A stretch of DNA of 64,000 nt from Prauserella muralis (lineage in GTDB: Bacteria; Actinomycetota; Actinomycetes; Mycobacteriales; Pseudonocardiaceae): positions 372,001 to 436,000 of the forward strand of contig NZ_MASW01000007.1 in NCBI RefSeq assembly GCF_003202285.1. Direction: 5' to 3'. Shown piece by piece: positions 1 to 8,001 of this stretch. The number at the start of each line of letters is the position of its first letter. Position 1 is the first letter of the stretch. The position numbers were made by a program, and so were the translations under genes. The notes beneath the pieces are model-generated. The model did not search any database, was not told the origin of the DNA, and was given only the letters and a program-made list of their open reading frames with translations.

Positions 1-333
1 CGGCTCTACGCCACGGCGTTCGAAGTGGACAGCCACTGGCTCGTCGACGCCGCCTCCCGGCGGCAGAAGTGGATCGACCAGGCGCAGTCGCTGAACCTCT
101 ACCTCGCCGCGCCGAGCGGGCGCAAGCTCGACGAGCTCTACCGCCACGCGTGGCACAAGGGCCTGAAGACGACCTACTACCTGCGTACCCAGTCGGCGAC
201 GCACGTGGAGAAGAGCACGCTGCACGGCACCGACGGCAGGCTCAACGCCGTCTCCCCCGCCGTGCCCGCGAGCCCGCCGGCCGGCGCGGACGCCTGCCGC
301 ATCGACGACCCCGGCTGCGAAGCCTGCCAGTAG
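1..333 (+). CDS. nrdA: Ribonucleotide reductase large (alpha) subunit, C-terminal fragment
   Basis: This is the last 110 codons of a gene that begins before the window; the frame is open from base 1. The motif [19 protein letters not shown] is typical of the C-terminal part of the class I catalytic subunit, which reduces ribonucleoside diphosphates to deoxyribonucleotides in the cytoplasm. The tail ends PGCEACQ; the CxxC pair matches the swinging-arm cysteines that re-reduce the active site from thioredoxin or glutaredoxin. The TAG stop lies in an AGGAGG tract that serves as ribosome binding site for the adjacent nrdB, so the two are co-transcribed. The active-site cysteines and allosteric domain are outside the window. 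Confidence 0.9.
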   Translation, partial: RLYATAFEVDSHWLVDAASRRQKWIDQAQSLNLYLAAPSGRKLDELYRHAWHKGLKTTYYLRTQSATHVEKSTLHGTDGRLNAVSPAVPASPPAGADACRIDDPGCEACQ

Positions 334-347
334 GAGGACGACCACCC

Positions 348-1403
348 GTGACGACCATGCAGGGATTCACCGTCGAACGTGGCGCAGCCCGCGTCAGCGT
401 CGACGACAAGGCGATGATCAACGCCCGCGCCGACGTCAACCAGCTGCTGCCGCTGAAGTACGGCTGGGCGTGGGAGAAGTACCTCGCCGGATGCAGCAAC
501 CACTGGATGCCCACCGAGGTGTCCATGCAGGCCGACATCGCGCTGTGGAAGTCGCCCGGCGGGCTCACCGCCGACGAACGGCTGATGCTCAAGCGCAACC
601 TCGGCTTCTTCGCCACCGCCGAGTCGCTGGTGGCCAACAACATCGTGCTGGCCGTCTACCGGCACCTCACCAACCCCGAGTGCAGGCAGTACCTGCTGCG
701 GCAGGCGTTCGAGGAGGCCGTGCACACGCACACCTTCCAGTACATCTGCGAAAGCCTCGGCCTCGAGGAGGGCGAGCTGTTCAACTCCTACCGCGAGGTG
801 CCCTCGATCGCGGACAAGGACGCCTGGGCCCTGCGCTACACGCAGCACCTGGAGGACCCGGACTTCGCCACCGGTACGGCCGAGGCCGACCAGGCGTTCC
901 TGCGCGATCTCGTGGCGTTCTACGTGGTGTTCGAGGGAATGTGGTTCTACACCGGGTTCGCGCAGGTGCTGTCGCTGGGCAGGCGCAACAAGATGGTCGG
1001 CATCGCCGAGCAGTACCAGTACATCCTGCGGGACGAGTCGATCCACCTGAACTTCGGCATCGACTGCGTCAACCAGATCAAGCTGGAGAATCCGCACCTG
1101 TGGACCGAGGCGTTCCAGGCCGAGGTGCGGGGCATGCTGGCCGAGGCGTGCGAGCTGGAGGTCGCCTACGCCCGCGACACGATGCCGCGCGGCATGCTCG
1201 GGCTGACGGCGCAGGCCTGTGAGCAGTACCTGCGCTTCATCACCGACCGGCGCGCCCAGCAGCTGGGGCTGGCGCCGCCGTTCGGAGAGCGGGAGAACCC
1301 GTTCCCGTGGATGTCGGAGGCCATGGATCTGAAGAAGGAGAAGAACTTCTTCGAGACGAGGGTGATCGAGTACCAGAGCGGCGCCGCGCTCGACTGGGAC
1401 TGA
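348..1403 (+). CDS. nrdB: Ribonucleotide reductase small subunit, class Ic type (Phe in place of radical Tyr)
   Basis: Small subunit (351 aa) that houses the dimetal cofactor starting radical chemistry for NrdA. The GTG at 348 is chosen because TAGGAGG lies 10-15 bases upstream. Predicted metal ligands are E92, E123, H126, E196, E230 and H233. The residue that is the radical tyrosine in the E. coli enzyme is F130 here (EEAVHTHTF). The protein resembles the Chlamydia trachomatis class Ic R2 along its whole length ([24 protein letters not shown]), with a constant three-residue offset of all cofactor positions. By family knowledge such proteins use a Mn(IV)/Fe(III) cofactor instead of a tyrosyl radical; the metal itself cannot be read from sequence. 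It lies 15 bases after nrdA. Confidence 0.93.
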   Translation: MTTMQGFTVERGAARVSVDDKAMINARADVNQLLPLKYGWAWEKYLAGCSNHWMPTEVSMQADIALWKSPGGLTADERLMLKRNLGFFATAESLVANNIVLAVYRHLTNPECRQYLLRQAFEEAVHTHTFQYICESLGLEEGELFNSYREVPSIADKDAWALRYTQHLEDPDFATGTAEADQAFLRDLVAFYVVFEGMWFYTGFAQVLSLGRRNKMVGIAEQYQYILRDESIHLNFGIDCVNQIKLENPHLWTEAFQAEVRGMLAEACELEVAYARDTMPRGMLGLTAQACEQYLRFITDRRAQQLGLAPPFGERENPFPWMSEAMDLKKEKNFFETRVIEYQSGAALDWD

Positions 1404-1504
1404 GTCCCCGCTCCACAGGGCGGGCGCCCTTCCGGGGGACCCCTCTTGTCAGCCTGCCAATAGTGCGGGACCGTGGGGACCGGCTCAGCGAGGAGAGGGT
1501 CGCC

Positions 1505-2959
1505 ATGGTGACAGCCGTCGACAGGATGACCGAGACGCTGCGCGAACGGATGCCACCGCTCACGGCGCTGCCCCTGCCCCGCGCCGTCGACGAGCGCATC
1601 CTCGCCAGGCGCTGGCCCGAGGGCGAGCTGGCGCCACCGCCGCCGGGCAGCGGGCTCAAGCCCGTGCTCGGCGACGCGGGCCCGCCGGTGATCGGGCACA
1701 CGCTGCGGCTCATGCGTTACGGCGTGGACTACGGCCTGCGCCGTTACGAGCGCTACGGGCCGGTGTGGTGGTCGGGCGCCTTCGGCAGGCGCATCGTCAC
1801 GCTCACCGGCGCGGAAGCCACCCAGCTCGCGCTCGTGAACAAGGACAAGGCGTTCTCCCAGGAGGGCTGGCGGTTCTTCATCGAGCGCTTCTTCCACCGC
1901 GGGCTCATGCTGCTGGACTTCGGCGAGCACCACGCCCACCGGCGGATCATGCAGGAGGCCTTCACCCGCGACCGGCTGCACGGCTACGTCGAGGCGATGG
2001 CTCCCACCCTGCGGGCCGGGGTCGCCGCGTGGGCGGCGACCCCGCGTCCCCGCCTGTACTGGTCGCTCAAGCAGCTCACCCTCGACGTGGCGACGCGCGT
2101 GTTCATGGACATGCGCAGCGGCGGCGACGCGCTCAGGATCAACAGGGCGTTCGTCGACTGCGTGCGCGCGGCGACCTCGGTCGTGCGCTACCCCGTTCCC
2201 GGCGGCCGGTGGCGGGCCGGGCTCAACGGCAGGCGCGTGCTCGAGCGTTACTTCGCCGCTCACCTGCCGGCCAAGCGCGCGGCCGACGGCGACGACCTGT
2301 TCTCGGCCCTGTGCCACGCGACGGCCGACGACGGCGAGCGGTTCTCCGACGCCGACGTCGTCAACCACATGATCTTTCTCATGATGGCCGCCCACGACAC
2401 GTCCACGATCACGAGCTCGGCCGCCGCCTACTACCTCGCCAAGCACCCCGAATGGCAGGAACGGGCCAGGGAGGAGTCGCTGGCCCTCGGCGCCGAGGCG
2501 CCCGACGCCGCCGCGCTCGACCGGCTGCGGACCCTCGACCTGGTGATCAAGGAGTCCCTGCGGCTGGTGGCGCCGGTGCCCAGCATGTCCCGCAAGACGG
2601 TCGCCGACACCGACGTGCTCGGCCACTACATCCCGGCGGGCACACTGGTCGGCATCTCGCCGTCGATCAACCACTTCGACCCGCGGCACTGGACCGACCC
2701 GCACACCTTCGACCCCGAACGCTTCGCCGAGCCGCGCCGGGAGGACAAGGCCCACCGCTACGCGTGGATGCCGTTCGGCGGCGGCGCGCACAAGTGCATC
2801 GGCATGCACTTCGGCATGTTCGAGGTGAAGGCCCTGCTGCACGAGATGCTGCGCACCTTCCGCTGGAGTGTCCCGGACGGCTACCGGGTCCGCTGGGACT
2901 ACGTGTCGCTGCCGGTGCCGGTCGACGGGCTGCCTGTTGATCTCCACCCCCTGCGATGA
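1505..2959 (+). CDS. Cytochrome P450 monooxygenase
   Basis: A complete 484-aa P450. The oxygen-binding I-helix motif is AAHDTST (residues 295-301), the ExxR motif is E350-R353 (KESLR), and the heme loop FGGGAHKCIG (424-433) supplies the thiolate ligand Cys431. The ATG at 1505 follows GAGGAGAGGG. There is no N-terminal membrane anchor, so it should be soluble and need separate ferredoxin and reductase partners, none of which is nearby. The overall look (HDTST, GGGAHKCIG, RWSVPDGY) is closer to the CYP51/CYP136-like sterol or fatty-acid group than to macrolide P450s, but I cannot name a subfamily or substrate. About 100 bases separate it from nrdB; operon membership is uncertain. Confidence 0.9.
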   Translation: MVTAVDRMTETLRERMPPLTALPLPRAVDERILARRWPEGELAPPPPGSGLKPVLGDAGPPVIGHTLRLMRYGVDYGLRRYERYGPVWWSGAFGRRIVTLTGAEATQLALVNKDKAFSQEGWRFFIERFFHRGLMLLDFGEHHAHRRIMQEAFTRDRLHGYVEAMAPTLRAGVAAWAATPRPRLYWSLKQLTLDVATRVFMDMRSGGDALRINRAFVDCVRAATSVVRYPVPGGRWRAGLNGRRVLERYFAAHLPAKRAADGDDLFSALCHATADDGERFSDADVVNHMIFLMMAAHDTSTITSSAAAYYLAKHPEWQERAREESLALGAEAPDAAALDRLRTLDLVIKESLRLVAPVPSMSRKTVADTDVLGHYIPAGTLVGISPSINHFDPRHWTDPHTFDPERFAEPRREDKAHRYAWMPFGGGAHKCIGMHFGMFEVKALLHEMLRTFRWSVPDGYRVRWDYVSLPVPVDGLPVDLHPLR

Positions 2960-3128
2960 CGGAGAGTGATCCCCGCCGGTCGGAGAACCACCCTTCCAGC
3001 CGGTAGACACCCTGTGTCGTGCATGATGCTGTGGCAGGGCTCCTGGCCAACTCGGTCTCGTCGTGGCCTGCCACAGCCGACCACGAGGGCACCGAGCTGG
3101 CCTTCAACGCTTTCTGGAGAGGTGCACG

Positions 3129-4985
3129 GTGCCGGAACCTGGTGACACACCAGGGACAACGGGGCTCGCCCGCCGCTGGGCGGCGCGGCTCGCCGACACG
3201 AACGGTGTCGAGCTTCCCGCCGACGAACTCGAACGGATCCTCACCGCCGTCGCCGCCGAGGCACGCGCCGAAGCAGAGGCGGCCAGGGACGCGGCGGTGC
3301 ACCGGCTCGCGACACTCTACTCAGCGTCACCCCACGGGGTGGCGCTGACGGATCAGGACGGGCGCATCCTCGACGTGAACCCGGCGTTCACGCGCATCCT
3401 CGGCCACAAACCGGAGGATCTCGCCGGAACGGACGCGGCCGCGCTCGCCGCCACCGAGCACGAGGCGGAGACGATCCGCTCCGCCTTCGCCGAGTTGCGT
3501 GCCGACGGCCGCCAGCGGCACCGCGAGCAGCTGGAGCTCGACCACGTCGAGGACGGTCCGCTGAGGACGAACGTGACCATCGCCGGGCTGCCCGGCGACC
3601 GCGAGGGCTCGCTGTACCCGGTGCTGATCGTGGAGGACGTCAGCGAGCTGCACCTGCTGCGCGACACGCTGCGCAGGCAGAACGTGCAGGATCCGCTCAC
3701 CGGGCTGCCCAACCACAGCAGCTTCGTCAACAAGCTGGAGGCGACGCTGGCCGCGCCCGGCGACGGCCAGCTGGCGCTCATCTACTTCGACATCGACGGC
3801 TTCAAGGTCGTCAACGACGGGCTCGGGCCCGGCGCGGGCGACGAGGTGCTGCGGCACGTCGCCCGCACACTGGCGGCGGCGTTCGCCGGGCACGACGCGT
3901 TCGTGGCGCGGCTGTCCGGCGACGGCTTCGCGGTGCTGATGCACGGCGAGCTGTCCAGCGCCGGTGTGATCGACCTCGTCGAGGACGCGATGCGTGAGCT
4001 CGCCGAGCCCTGCTACGTCGACGGCAACGGCGTCGCCGTGAGCGTCAGCGTCGGCATCGTGGTGCAGGACGCCGCGGGCCAGACGCAGGAGGATCTGCAC
4101 AGGGCCGCCGAGATCACCCTGCACAGGGCCAAGGAGAACGGCCGCGCCCAGTGGATGCTGTTCGAGCCGGACCTCGACCACCTCGACCGGCGCCGCTACG
4201 GCATCGGCGCGGTCATCGGCGGCGCGCTGGAGAACGGCGAGTTCGAGCTGGAGTACCAGCCGACGGTCAAGCTCGACGGCAGCAACGAGGTGGCCGTGGT
4301 CAATGCCGTGCTGCGCTGGCGGCACCCCGAGCACGGCGTGCTGAAGGCCGACGAGTTCTACCCACTGGCCGACACCACGGGCATGACGGCCAACCTCGGC
4401 CGGTGGCTGCTCACCGAGTCGATGGCCGAGGCCGCCTCGTGGCACGAGCAGTTCAGTGCGGCCCCTGACCTGTGCGTGCGGCTGCCGACCCGCATGGCCA
4501 TCGACCCCAACCTCGTCGGCATCATCCGCACCGAACTGGAGCAGACGAAGCTGCCGCCGGACAAGCTGCGCCTGTGCACCGACAGCATCGCGCTGTTCGA
4601 CCCGCGCGGCGAGGTGCCGGAGGCGCTGGCGGTGCTCTCCGAGCTGGACGTCAAGATCACCCTTGCGGTGTCGGGTGCCGCCGACCTGGAGCTGGCGCAC
4701 GCGAACAAGCTGCCGGTCGGGTACGTCATCCTGTCCGGGCCCCTGGTCGACGCGCTCGCCCGCGAGGGCCCGGAAGCCGACGGCGCCCGCAAGCACCTCG
4801 TCACCCTCATGGAGCGGGCCTGCGAGCTGGGGATCCGGCGGATCGGCGCGGAGGGGGTCCACACCCCCGAGCACGCGAGCAGGCTGCGTGAGCTGGGCAT
4901 CGTCGCGGGCCGGGGTGAGCTGTTCGGGCGGGCCGCGAGCGGGGCGGAGATCAGGTCCCTGATCGAGCAGCACGGGCCCCGGTGA
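3129..4985 (+). CDS. PAS-GGDEF-EAL protein with both signature motifs degenerate
   Basis: 618 aa from the GTG at 3129, which has GGAGAGG just upstream. Order: a helical N-terminus (about 30-60, AEARAEAEAARDAAVHRL), PAS domain (about 60-175, with LTDQDGRILDVNPAFTRILG), GGDEF domain (about 185-345) and EAL domain (about 355-615). The GGDEF signature reads SGDGF (263-267), losing the catalytic glutamate. The EAL signature ExLLRW reads NAVLRW (392-397), and the usual DDFG metal motif is absent. So neither cyclic-di-GMP synthesis nor hydrolysis is expected by the canonical mechanism. It more likely acts as a cyclic-di-GMP or small-molecule sensor or a scaffold (inference). No membrane segments are visible. 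Neighbours give no functional clue. Confidence 0.85.
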   Translation: MPEPGDTPGTTGLARRWAARLADTNGVELPADELERILTAVAAEARAEAEAARDAAVHRLATLYSASPHGVALTDQDGRILDVNPAFTRILGHKPEDLAGTDAAALAATEHEAETIRSAFAELRADGRQRHREQLELDHVEDGPLRTNVTIAGLPGDREGSLYPVLIVEDVSELHLLRDTLRRQNVQDPLTGLPNHSSFVNKLEATLAAPGDGQLALIYFDIDGFKVVNDGLGPGAGDEVLRHVARTLAAAFAGHDAFVARLSGDGFAVLMHGELSSAGVIDLVEDAMRELAEPCYVDGNGVAVSVSVGIVVQDAAGQTQEDLHRAAEITLHRAKENGRAQWMLFEPDLDHLDRRRYGIGAVIGGALENGEFELEYQPTVKLDGSNEVAVVNAVLRWRHPEHGVLKADEFYPLADTTGMTANLGRWLLTESMAEAASWHEQFSAAPDLCVRLPTRMAIDPNLVGIIRTELEQTKLPPDKLRLCTDSIALFDPRGEVPEALAVLSELDVKITLAVSGAADLELAHANKLPVGYVILSGPLVDALAREGPEADGARKHLVTLMERACELGIRRIGAEGVHTPEHASRLRELGIVAGRGELFGRAASGAEIRSLIEQHGPR

Positions 4986-5026
4986 CCCGGACCGTTCCCG
5001 CGGGAGCCGATGCCGGCTCGGGCCGC

Positions 5027-5077
5027 GAGCCGAAGGGCACCGCGGGCACGCATCAGGTGCCCACGGGCACCTTCGGC
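5027..5077. repeat. Dispersed palindromic element, copy A (terminator-like)
   Basis: Member of a five-copy family in this window. The left arm GAGCCGAAGGGCACC and right arm GGGCACCTTCGGC pair, and the inner arms GGGCAC and GTGCCC form a second stem around CATC. It lies 42 bases after the GGDEF-EAL stop codon and before the peroxiredoxin promoter. The rest of 4986-5163 shows no gene. Confidence 0.75.
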
Positions 5078-5163
5078 ACGGCGACAGCGTCAAGGGCACG
5101 GCGGGACACGGCGGGAATGCCGGCCTCGCCACAGCTCCCGGCCGGGTTGGCGGCGCGCGACAC

Positions 5164-5169
5164 TAGGGT
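5164..5169 (+). promoter_or_regulatory. -10 box of a leaderless promoter for the peroxiredoxin gene
   Basis: TAGGGT fits the actinobacterial TANNNT -10 and ends 6 bases before the ATG at 5176. There is no Shine-Dalgarno sequence, so transcription probably starts at or next to the start codon. Confidence 0.5.
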
Positions 5170-5175
5170 CACGGT

Positions 5176-5640
5176 ATGAAGCAGGCAGAGCTGGCCCCCG
5201 ATTTCACGCTGCCCGACCAGACCGGCACGCCCCGGACGCTGTCCGGGTTTCTCGAGACCGGTCCCGTCGTGCTGTTCTTCTACCCCGCCGCCATGACCCC
5301 CGGCTGCACCGCGGAGAGCTGCCAGTTCCGCGATCTGGCTGCCGAGTTCCGCGACGCGGGCGCCCATCGCGTGGGCATCAGCCCCGACCCGGTGGACAAG
5401 CAGCGCCGGTTCGCCGAGGCCCACAGCTTCGACTTCCCGCTGCTGTCCGACACCGACGGCACGGTCGCCGCGCAGTTCGGGGTGCGCCGCAAGCTCGGGC
5501 CCCTGCTGACGAAGCGCCATACGTTCGTCATCGGCACCGACCGGACCGTGCTGAGCGTGATCAAGAGCGAGCTGCGGATGGCCGTGCACGCCGACAAGGC
5601 GCTGGAGGTGCTGCGCCACCACAACCGGACCGCCTCCTGA
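5176..5640 (+). CDS. bcp: Peroxiredoxin, BCP/PrxQ type
   Basis: 154-aa thiol peroxidase of the AhpC/TSA superfamily, reducing hydrogen and organic peroxides in the cytoplasm with electrons from thioredoxin. The peroxidatic cysteine is in TPGCTAESCQFRD, with a second cysteine five residues later; this CxxxxC arrangement is the two-cysteine pattern of E. coli BCP. The thioredoxin-fold start APDFTLPDQTG and the conserved FYP(A) before the active site are present. The length is normal for the family. It has its own probable leaderless promoter and is convergent with the alkylation-repair gene, the stops being 16 bases apart. Confidence 0.92.
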   Translation: MKQAELAPDFTLPDQTGTPRTLSGFLETGPVVLFFYPAAMTPGCTAESCQFRDLAAEFRDAGAHRVGISPDPVDKQRRFAEAHSFDFPLLSDTDGTVAAQFGVRRKLGPLLTKRHTFVIGTDRTVLSVIKSELRMAVHADKALEVLRHHNRTAS

Positions 5641-5656
5641 CGCGGCGCGAGCCGGC

Positions 5657-6328
5657 CTACGCGCCCTGCTGCCTGCTCACCATCTCGGTGATCCAGACGG
5701 GCGCGAACGGAGACGTGCAGTTCGGGGGAGTCGGATAGTCCTTGAGCACCTGCAGGCGCTCACCGATGTCGATGGCGCGGGCGCGGTGCTCGGCGTGCTC
5801 GATCCCGATCTGGGCAAGGCAGTGGTTCATCGCCCACTGCAGGCGATCGGGCGCGTCCTTCATCTCCGCCTCGATCACGTCGAGCAGTCCGGCGAGATCG
5901 AGGCCGCCGGGCTGCTTGGCCACCCGCTCGGTGGTCAGCGCCCAGCCCGCACTCGCGACCACCGGGTCCGGATCGGCGGACCAGGCCAGGCGCAGCTGCT
6001 CGGCATGCGGGCTCTTCTTCACCACGTAGTTCACGAGCCAGTCGTGCACCTTGGGAGTCCGCGCCTCGCGCACCATGGCGTCCAGCTCGTCCCGCGAGAA
6101 GGCCTTCGGACGGCAGATCAGCAACGCCAGCAGCCTCGCCGCGCTGTCCCCGGTCTCCCAGAGCCGGCCCGCGAGTTCCTGCTGCGTCTTGAGCCGCTTG
6201 GCGAGCGCGCGCAGCTTGCCGAGGTTCACCCCGTGATCGTCACCGTGCTTCTCGTTCACCTCGCGGATCTTGGGGTCCTCGAGCGCGGCCAGCTCGGCCA
6301 GCACGTCGGCCACCGGCGTCTCGGTCAT
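5657..6328 (-). CDS. DNA alkylation repair protein, AlkD/HEAT-like family
   Basis: 223-aa all-helical protein resembling the AlkC/AlkD-like DNA alkylation repair family (HEAT-like repeats that wrap around DNA and excise or sense alkylated bases). The frame could open at the GTG at 6346, but the strong AGGAGG lies inside that extension, nine bases before the ATG at 6328, so I chose the ATG (MTETPVADVL). Conserved-looking segments are KVHDWLVNYVVKKSPHAEQL and the C-terminal NCTSPFAPVWITEMVSRQ, which recurs in actinobacterial homologues. The catalytic Asp of AlkD cannot be assigned with confidence. Ends facing the peroxiredoxin gene; separated from the LCP gene by repeat copy B. Confidence 0.7.
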   Translation of the reverse strand: MTETPVADVLAELAALEDPKIREVNEKHGDDHGVNLGKLRALAKRLKTQQELAGRLWETGDSAARLLALLICRPKAFSRDELDAMVREARTPKVHDWLVNYVVKKSPHAEQLRLAWSADPDPVVASAGWALTTERVAKQPGGLDLAGLLDVIEAEMKDAPDRLQWAMNHCLAQIGIEHAEHRARAIDIGERLQVLKDYPTPPNCTSPFAPVWITEMVSRQQGA

Positions 6329-6350
6329 CTGTGCCTCCTGTGTCACGCCG

Positions 6351-6404
6351 CGCCCAAGGTGCCCTTCGGTACCCGATGCGTGCCCACGGTGCCCTTCGGC
6401 TCGC
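6351..6404. repeat. Dispersed palindromic element, copy B (rearranged)
   Basis: Contains the family core GGTGCCCTTCGG twice in direct orientation (6358-6369 and 6388-6399) around GGTACCCGATGCGTGCCC. The left arm is therefore inverted relative to the other copies and the outer stem cannot form. It lies between two minus-strand genes, at the 3' end of the LCP gene. Confidence 0.65.
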
Positions 6405-6415
6405 CGTCCGGGGCG

Positions 6416-7600
6416 CTAGTTGTAGATCACGCTGTCCGGCAGCGGCGTGTCGTTGCGCAGGGCGTCGAACAGCTGCTGGGACTTCGCCTCGTCCCAGTAC
6501 TCCGCCGAACTGGACGTCACCGGCACCGTCGTGGTGACCACCCCGCCGTCGGAGATGCCCCGCATGGCCCAGGCAAGCCCCACCAGGTTGTGCAGGTGGT
6601 CGTCGGTGTCCATGGTAAGCGCGTCCGGCGCGTCGGCGAGCAGCGGGAACACGTCGAAGGGATTGAGCAACGTCGCCGGGCTGGCCATCTGGCTCGCCAT
6701 CGCGCCGATGAACTTGCGCTGGTTGGCGACGCGGTCGAGGTCCGAGCGCGGCGTGGCGGAGCTGTAGCGCATCCGCACGAACCCCAGGGCCTGCGCGCCG
6801 TCGAGCGTCTGCTTGCCCGCAGGGATGGTGATCCCCGTCTTTGGGTCCTTCATCTCGGCCGGGATGTCCATCTCGACCCCGCCCATGGCGTCGACCATGT
6901 TGGCGAACCCGCCGAAGCCGATCTCGGCGTAGTGGTCGATGTGCAGCCCGGTGGCCTGCTCGATCGTGCGGGCCAGCAGGGGCGCACCGCCGATCGCGAA
7001 CGCGGCGTTGATCTTGCTGGTGCCGTGGCCGGGGATCTCGACCACCGAGTCGCGGGGCAGGCTGAGCAGCGTGGGCGCGGTGTCGTTGTCCGGGAGATGG
7101 GCGATCATGATGGTGTCGGTGCGCTGGCCGCCGGAGTCGCCGGTGGCCAGGCGCGCCCTGTCCTCGGCGTCGAGACCCTGCCGGGAGTCGGAGCCGACGA
7201 TGAGCCAGTTGGTGCCCTCGGCGGCGGCGGGCTGACCCTCGTACTCGGGCAGCGCGTCGATCCGGTTGATCGAGAACTCGAGGTACAGCCACACCGAGGC
7301 CAGCACCAGCACGAACACCATGAACAAGGCCATCACGACCCGCCCGAAGGTCCAGCGCCTGCGTTTGCGCGGCCTTGCAGGCGGCATCGGCGGCTCGCCA
7401 CGCCCGGGCGGCGGCTGGTGCGGCGGCGGCGCGACGCGGGTCTGCTGCGGCGGCCTGCGCGGCGGCCCCTGCCTGGCCCGCTCGCTGCCGGGAACAGGCA
7501 GCATCTGCGCGCTCTGGTGCTGCCGGGGGCCGCGCGGTGGCCGGCGACCCGGAGGCGGCTGCTGTCCGCCGTACTGCCCGCCGTGTCCGCCGTACGTCAT
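6416..7600 (-). CDS. LytR-CpsA-Psr (LCP) family cell-wall ligase
   Basis: 394 aa. A proline/glycine/glutamine-rich cytoplasmic N-terminus (about 1-80) is followed by an RPRKRRR patch, one membrane segment (about 87-108, VVMALFMVFVLVLASVWLYL) and an extracytoplasmic LCP domain (about 130-390). LCP landmarks include WLIVGSDSRQG, RTDTIMIAHL, LLSLPRDSVVEIPG, KINAAFAIGG and GFVRMRYS. Family members transfer undecaprenyl-linked glycopolymers such as arabinogalactan or teichoic acid to peptidoglycan at the outer face of the membrane. The acceptor glycan in this organism is not deducible. It is transcribed alone, with about 400 non-coding bases upstream that contain a pseudogene relic. Confidence 0.92.
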   Translation of the reverse strand: MTYGGHGGQYGGQQPPPGRRPPRGPRQHQSAQMLPVPGSERARQGPPRRPPQQTRVAPPPHQPPPGRGEPPMPPARPRKRRRWTFGRVVMALFMVFVLVLASVWLYLEFSINRIDALPEYEGQPAAAEGTNWLIVGSDSRQGLDAEDRARLATGDSGGQRTDTIMIAHLPDNDTAPTLLSLPRDSVVEIPGHGTSKINAAFAIGGAPLLARTIEQATGLHIDHYAEIGFGGFANMVDAMGGVEMDIPAEMKDPKTGITIPAGKQTLDGAQALGFVRMRYSSATPRSDLDRVANQRKFIGAMASQMASPATLLNPFDVFPLLADAPDALTMDTDDHLHNLVGLAWAMRGISDGGVVTTTVPVTSSSAEYWDEAKSQQLFDALRNDTPLPDSVIYN

Positions 7601-7698
7601 GACCTCTCCGCTCGCCGTCGTGCTGCCGACCTGCGGCCCCTACTAAACCGCACGCTCCGCAGAGGGAGACGCACGGTCCCCCGATCGGGTTGTGTCGG

Positions 7699-7918
7699 TC
7701 AGCCCCGGCCGAAGGAAAACTGCGGGACATGGACGTAGCCGGGACGGAAAACCCGCCTCCGAACACGCCAGGTGGAACGCCCACATCCGGCGGAACACCT
7801 GGTCGAACCCGAGCCCGGCGACGTCGTCCCGGGGCTCGAGGAGCCGCGCCCGCCAGTGTTCCAGTGTACGGGCGTGGTCCTGGCCGAACAGGCGGACGGC
7901 GAGCAGCGACGTCTGCTG
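7699..7918 (-). pseudogene. C-terminal relic of a cyclopropane-fatty-acyl-phospholipid synthase
   Basis: Read on the minus strand, two frames together spell a recognisable SAM-dependent cyclopropane synthase C-terminus: LFGQDHARTLEHWRARL and FDQVFRRMWAFHLACSEAGF in one frame, then FRPGYVHVPQFSFGRG and a stop in another. The switch falls at a TTTT run near 7762; deleting one T restores the frame. The catalytic N-terminal two thirds are missing, and nothing convincing continues beyond about 7920. The remaining 7601-7698 and 7919-8001 carry no gene I can support; the first of these should hold the LCP promoter. Intact family members modify membrane lipid acyl chains. Confidence 0.65.
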
Positions 7919-8001
7919 TGCCGTTCCACCGCCTCGATGTCAGTGCCCTCGGCCTCGCGGTGGTCCTGCAACCGCAACGTCCACCGTCCTGACCGGCTCG
8001 T

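Noticed and set aside
1404-1504. Riboswitch upstream of the P450 gene
   Set aside because: GC-rich and partly self-complementary, but no conserved riboswitch core could be identified.
1166-3010. Long open frame antisense to nrdB and the P450
   Set aside because: Composition is a mirror of the sense genes (His/Arg/Val-rich), with no domain. Both sense genes have full motif sets.
4982-5179. Small gene between the GGDEF-EAL gene and the peroxiredoxin
   Set aside because: The frame runs through the palindromic element and the promoter, with no ribosome site or similarity.
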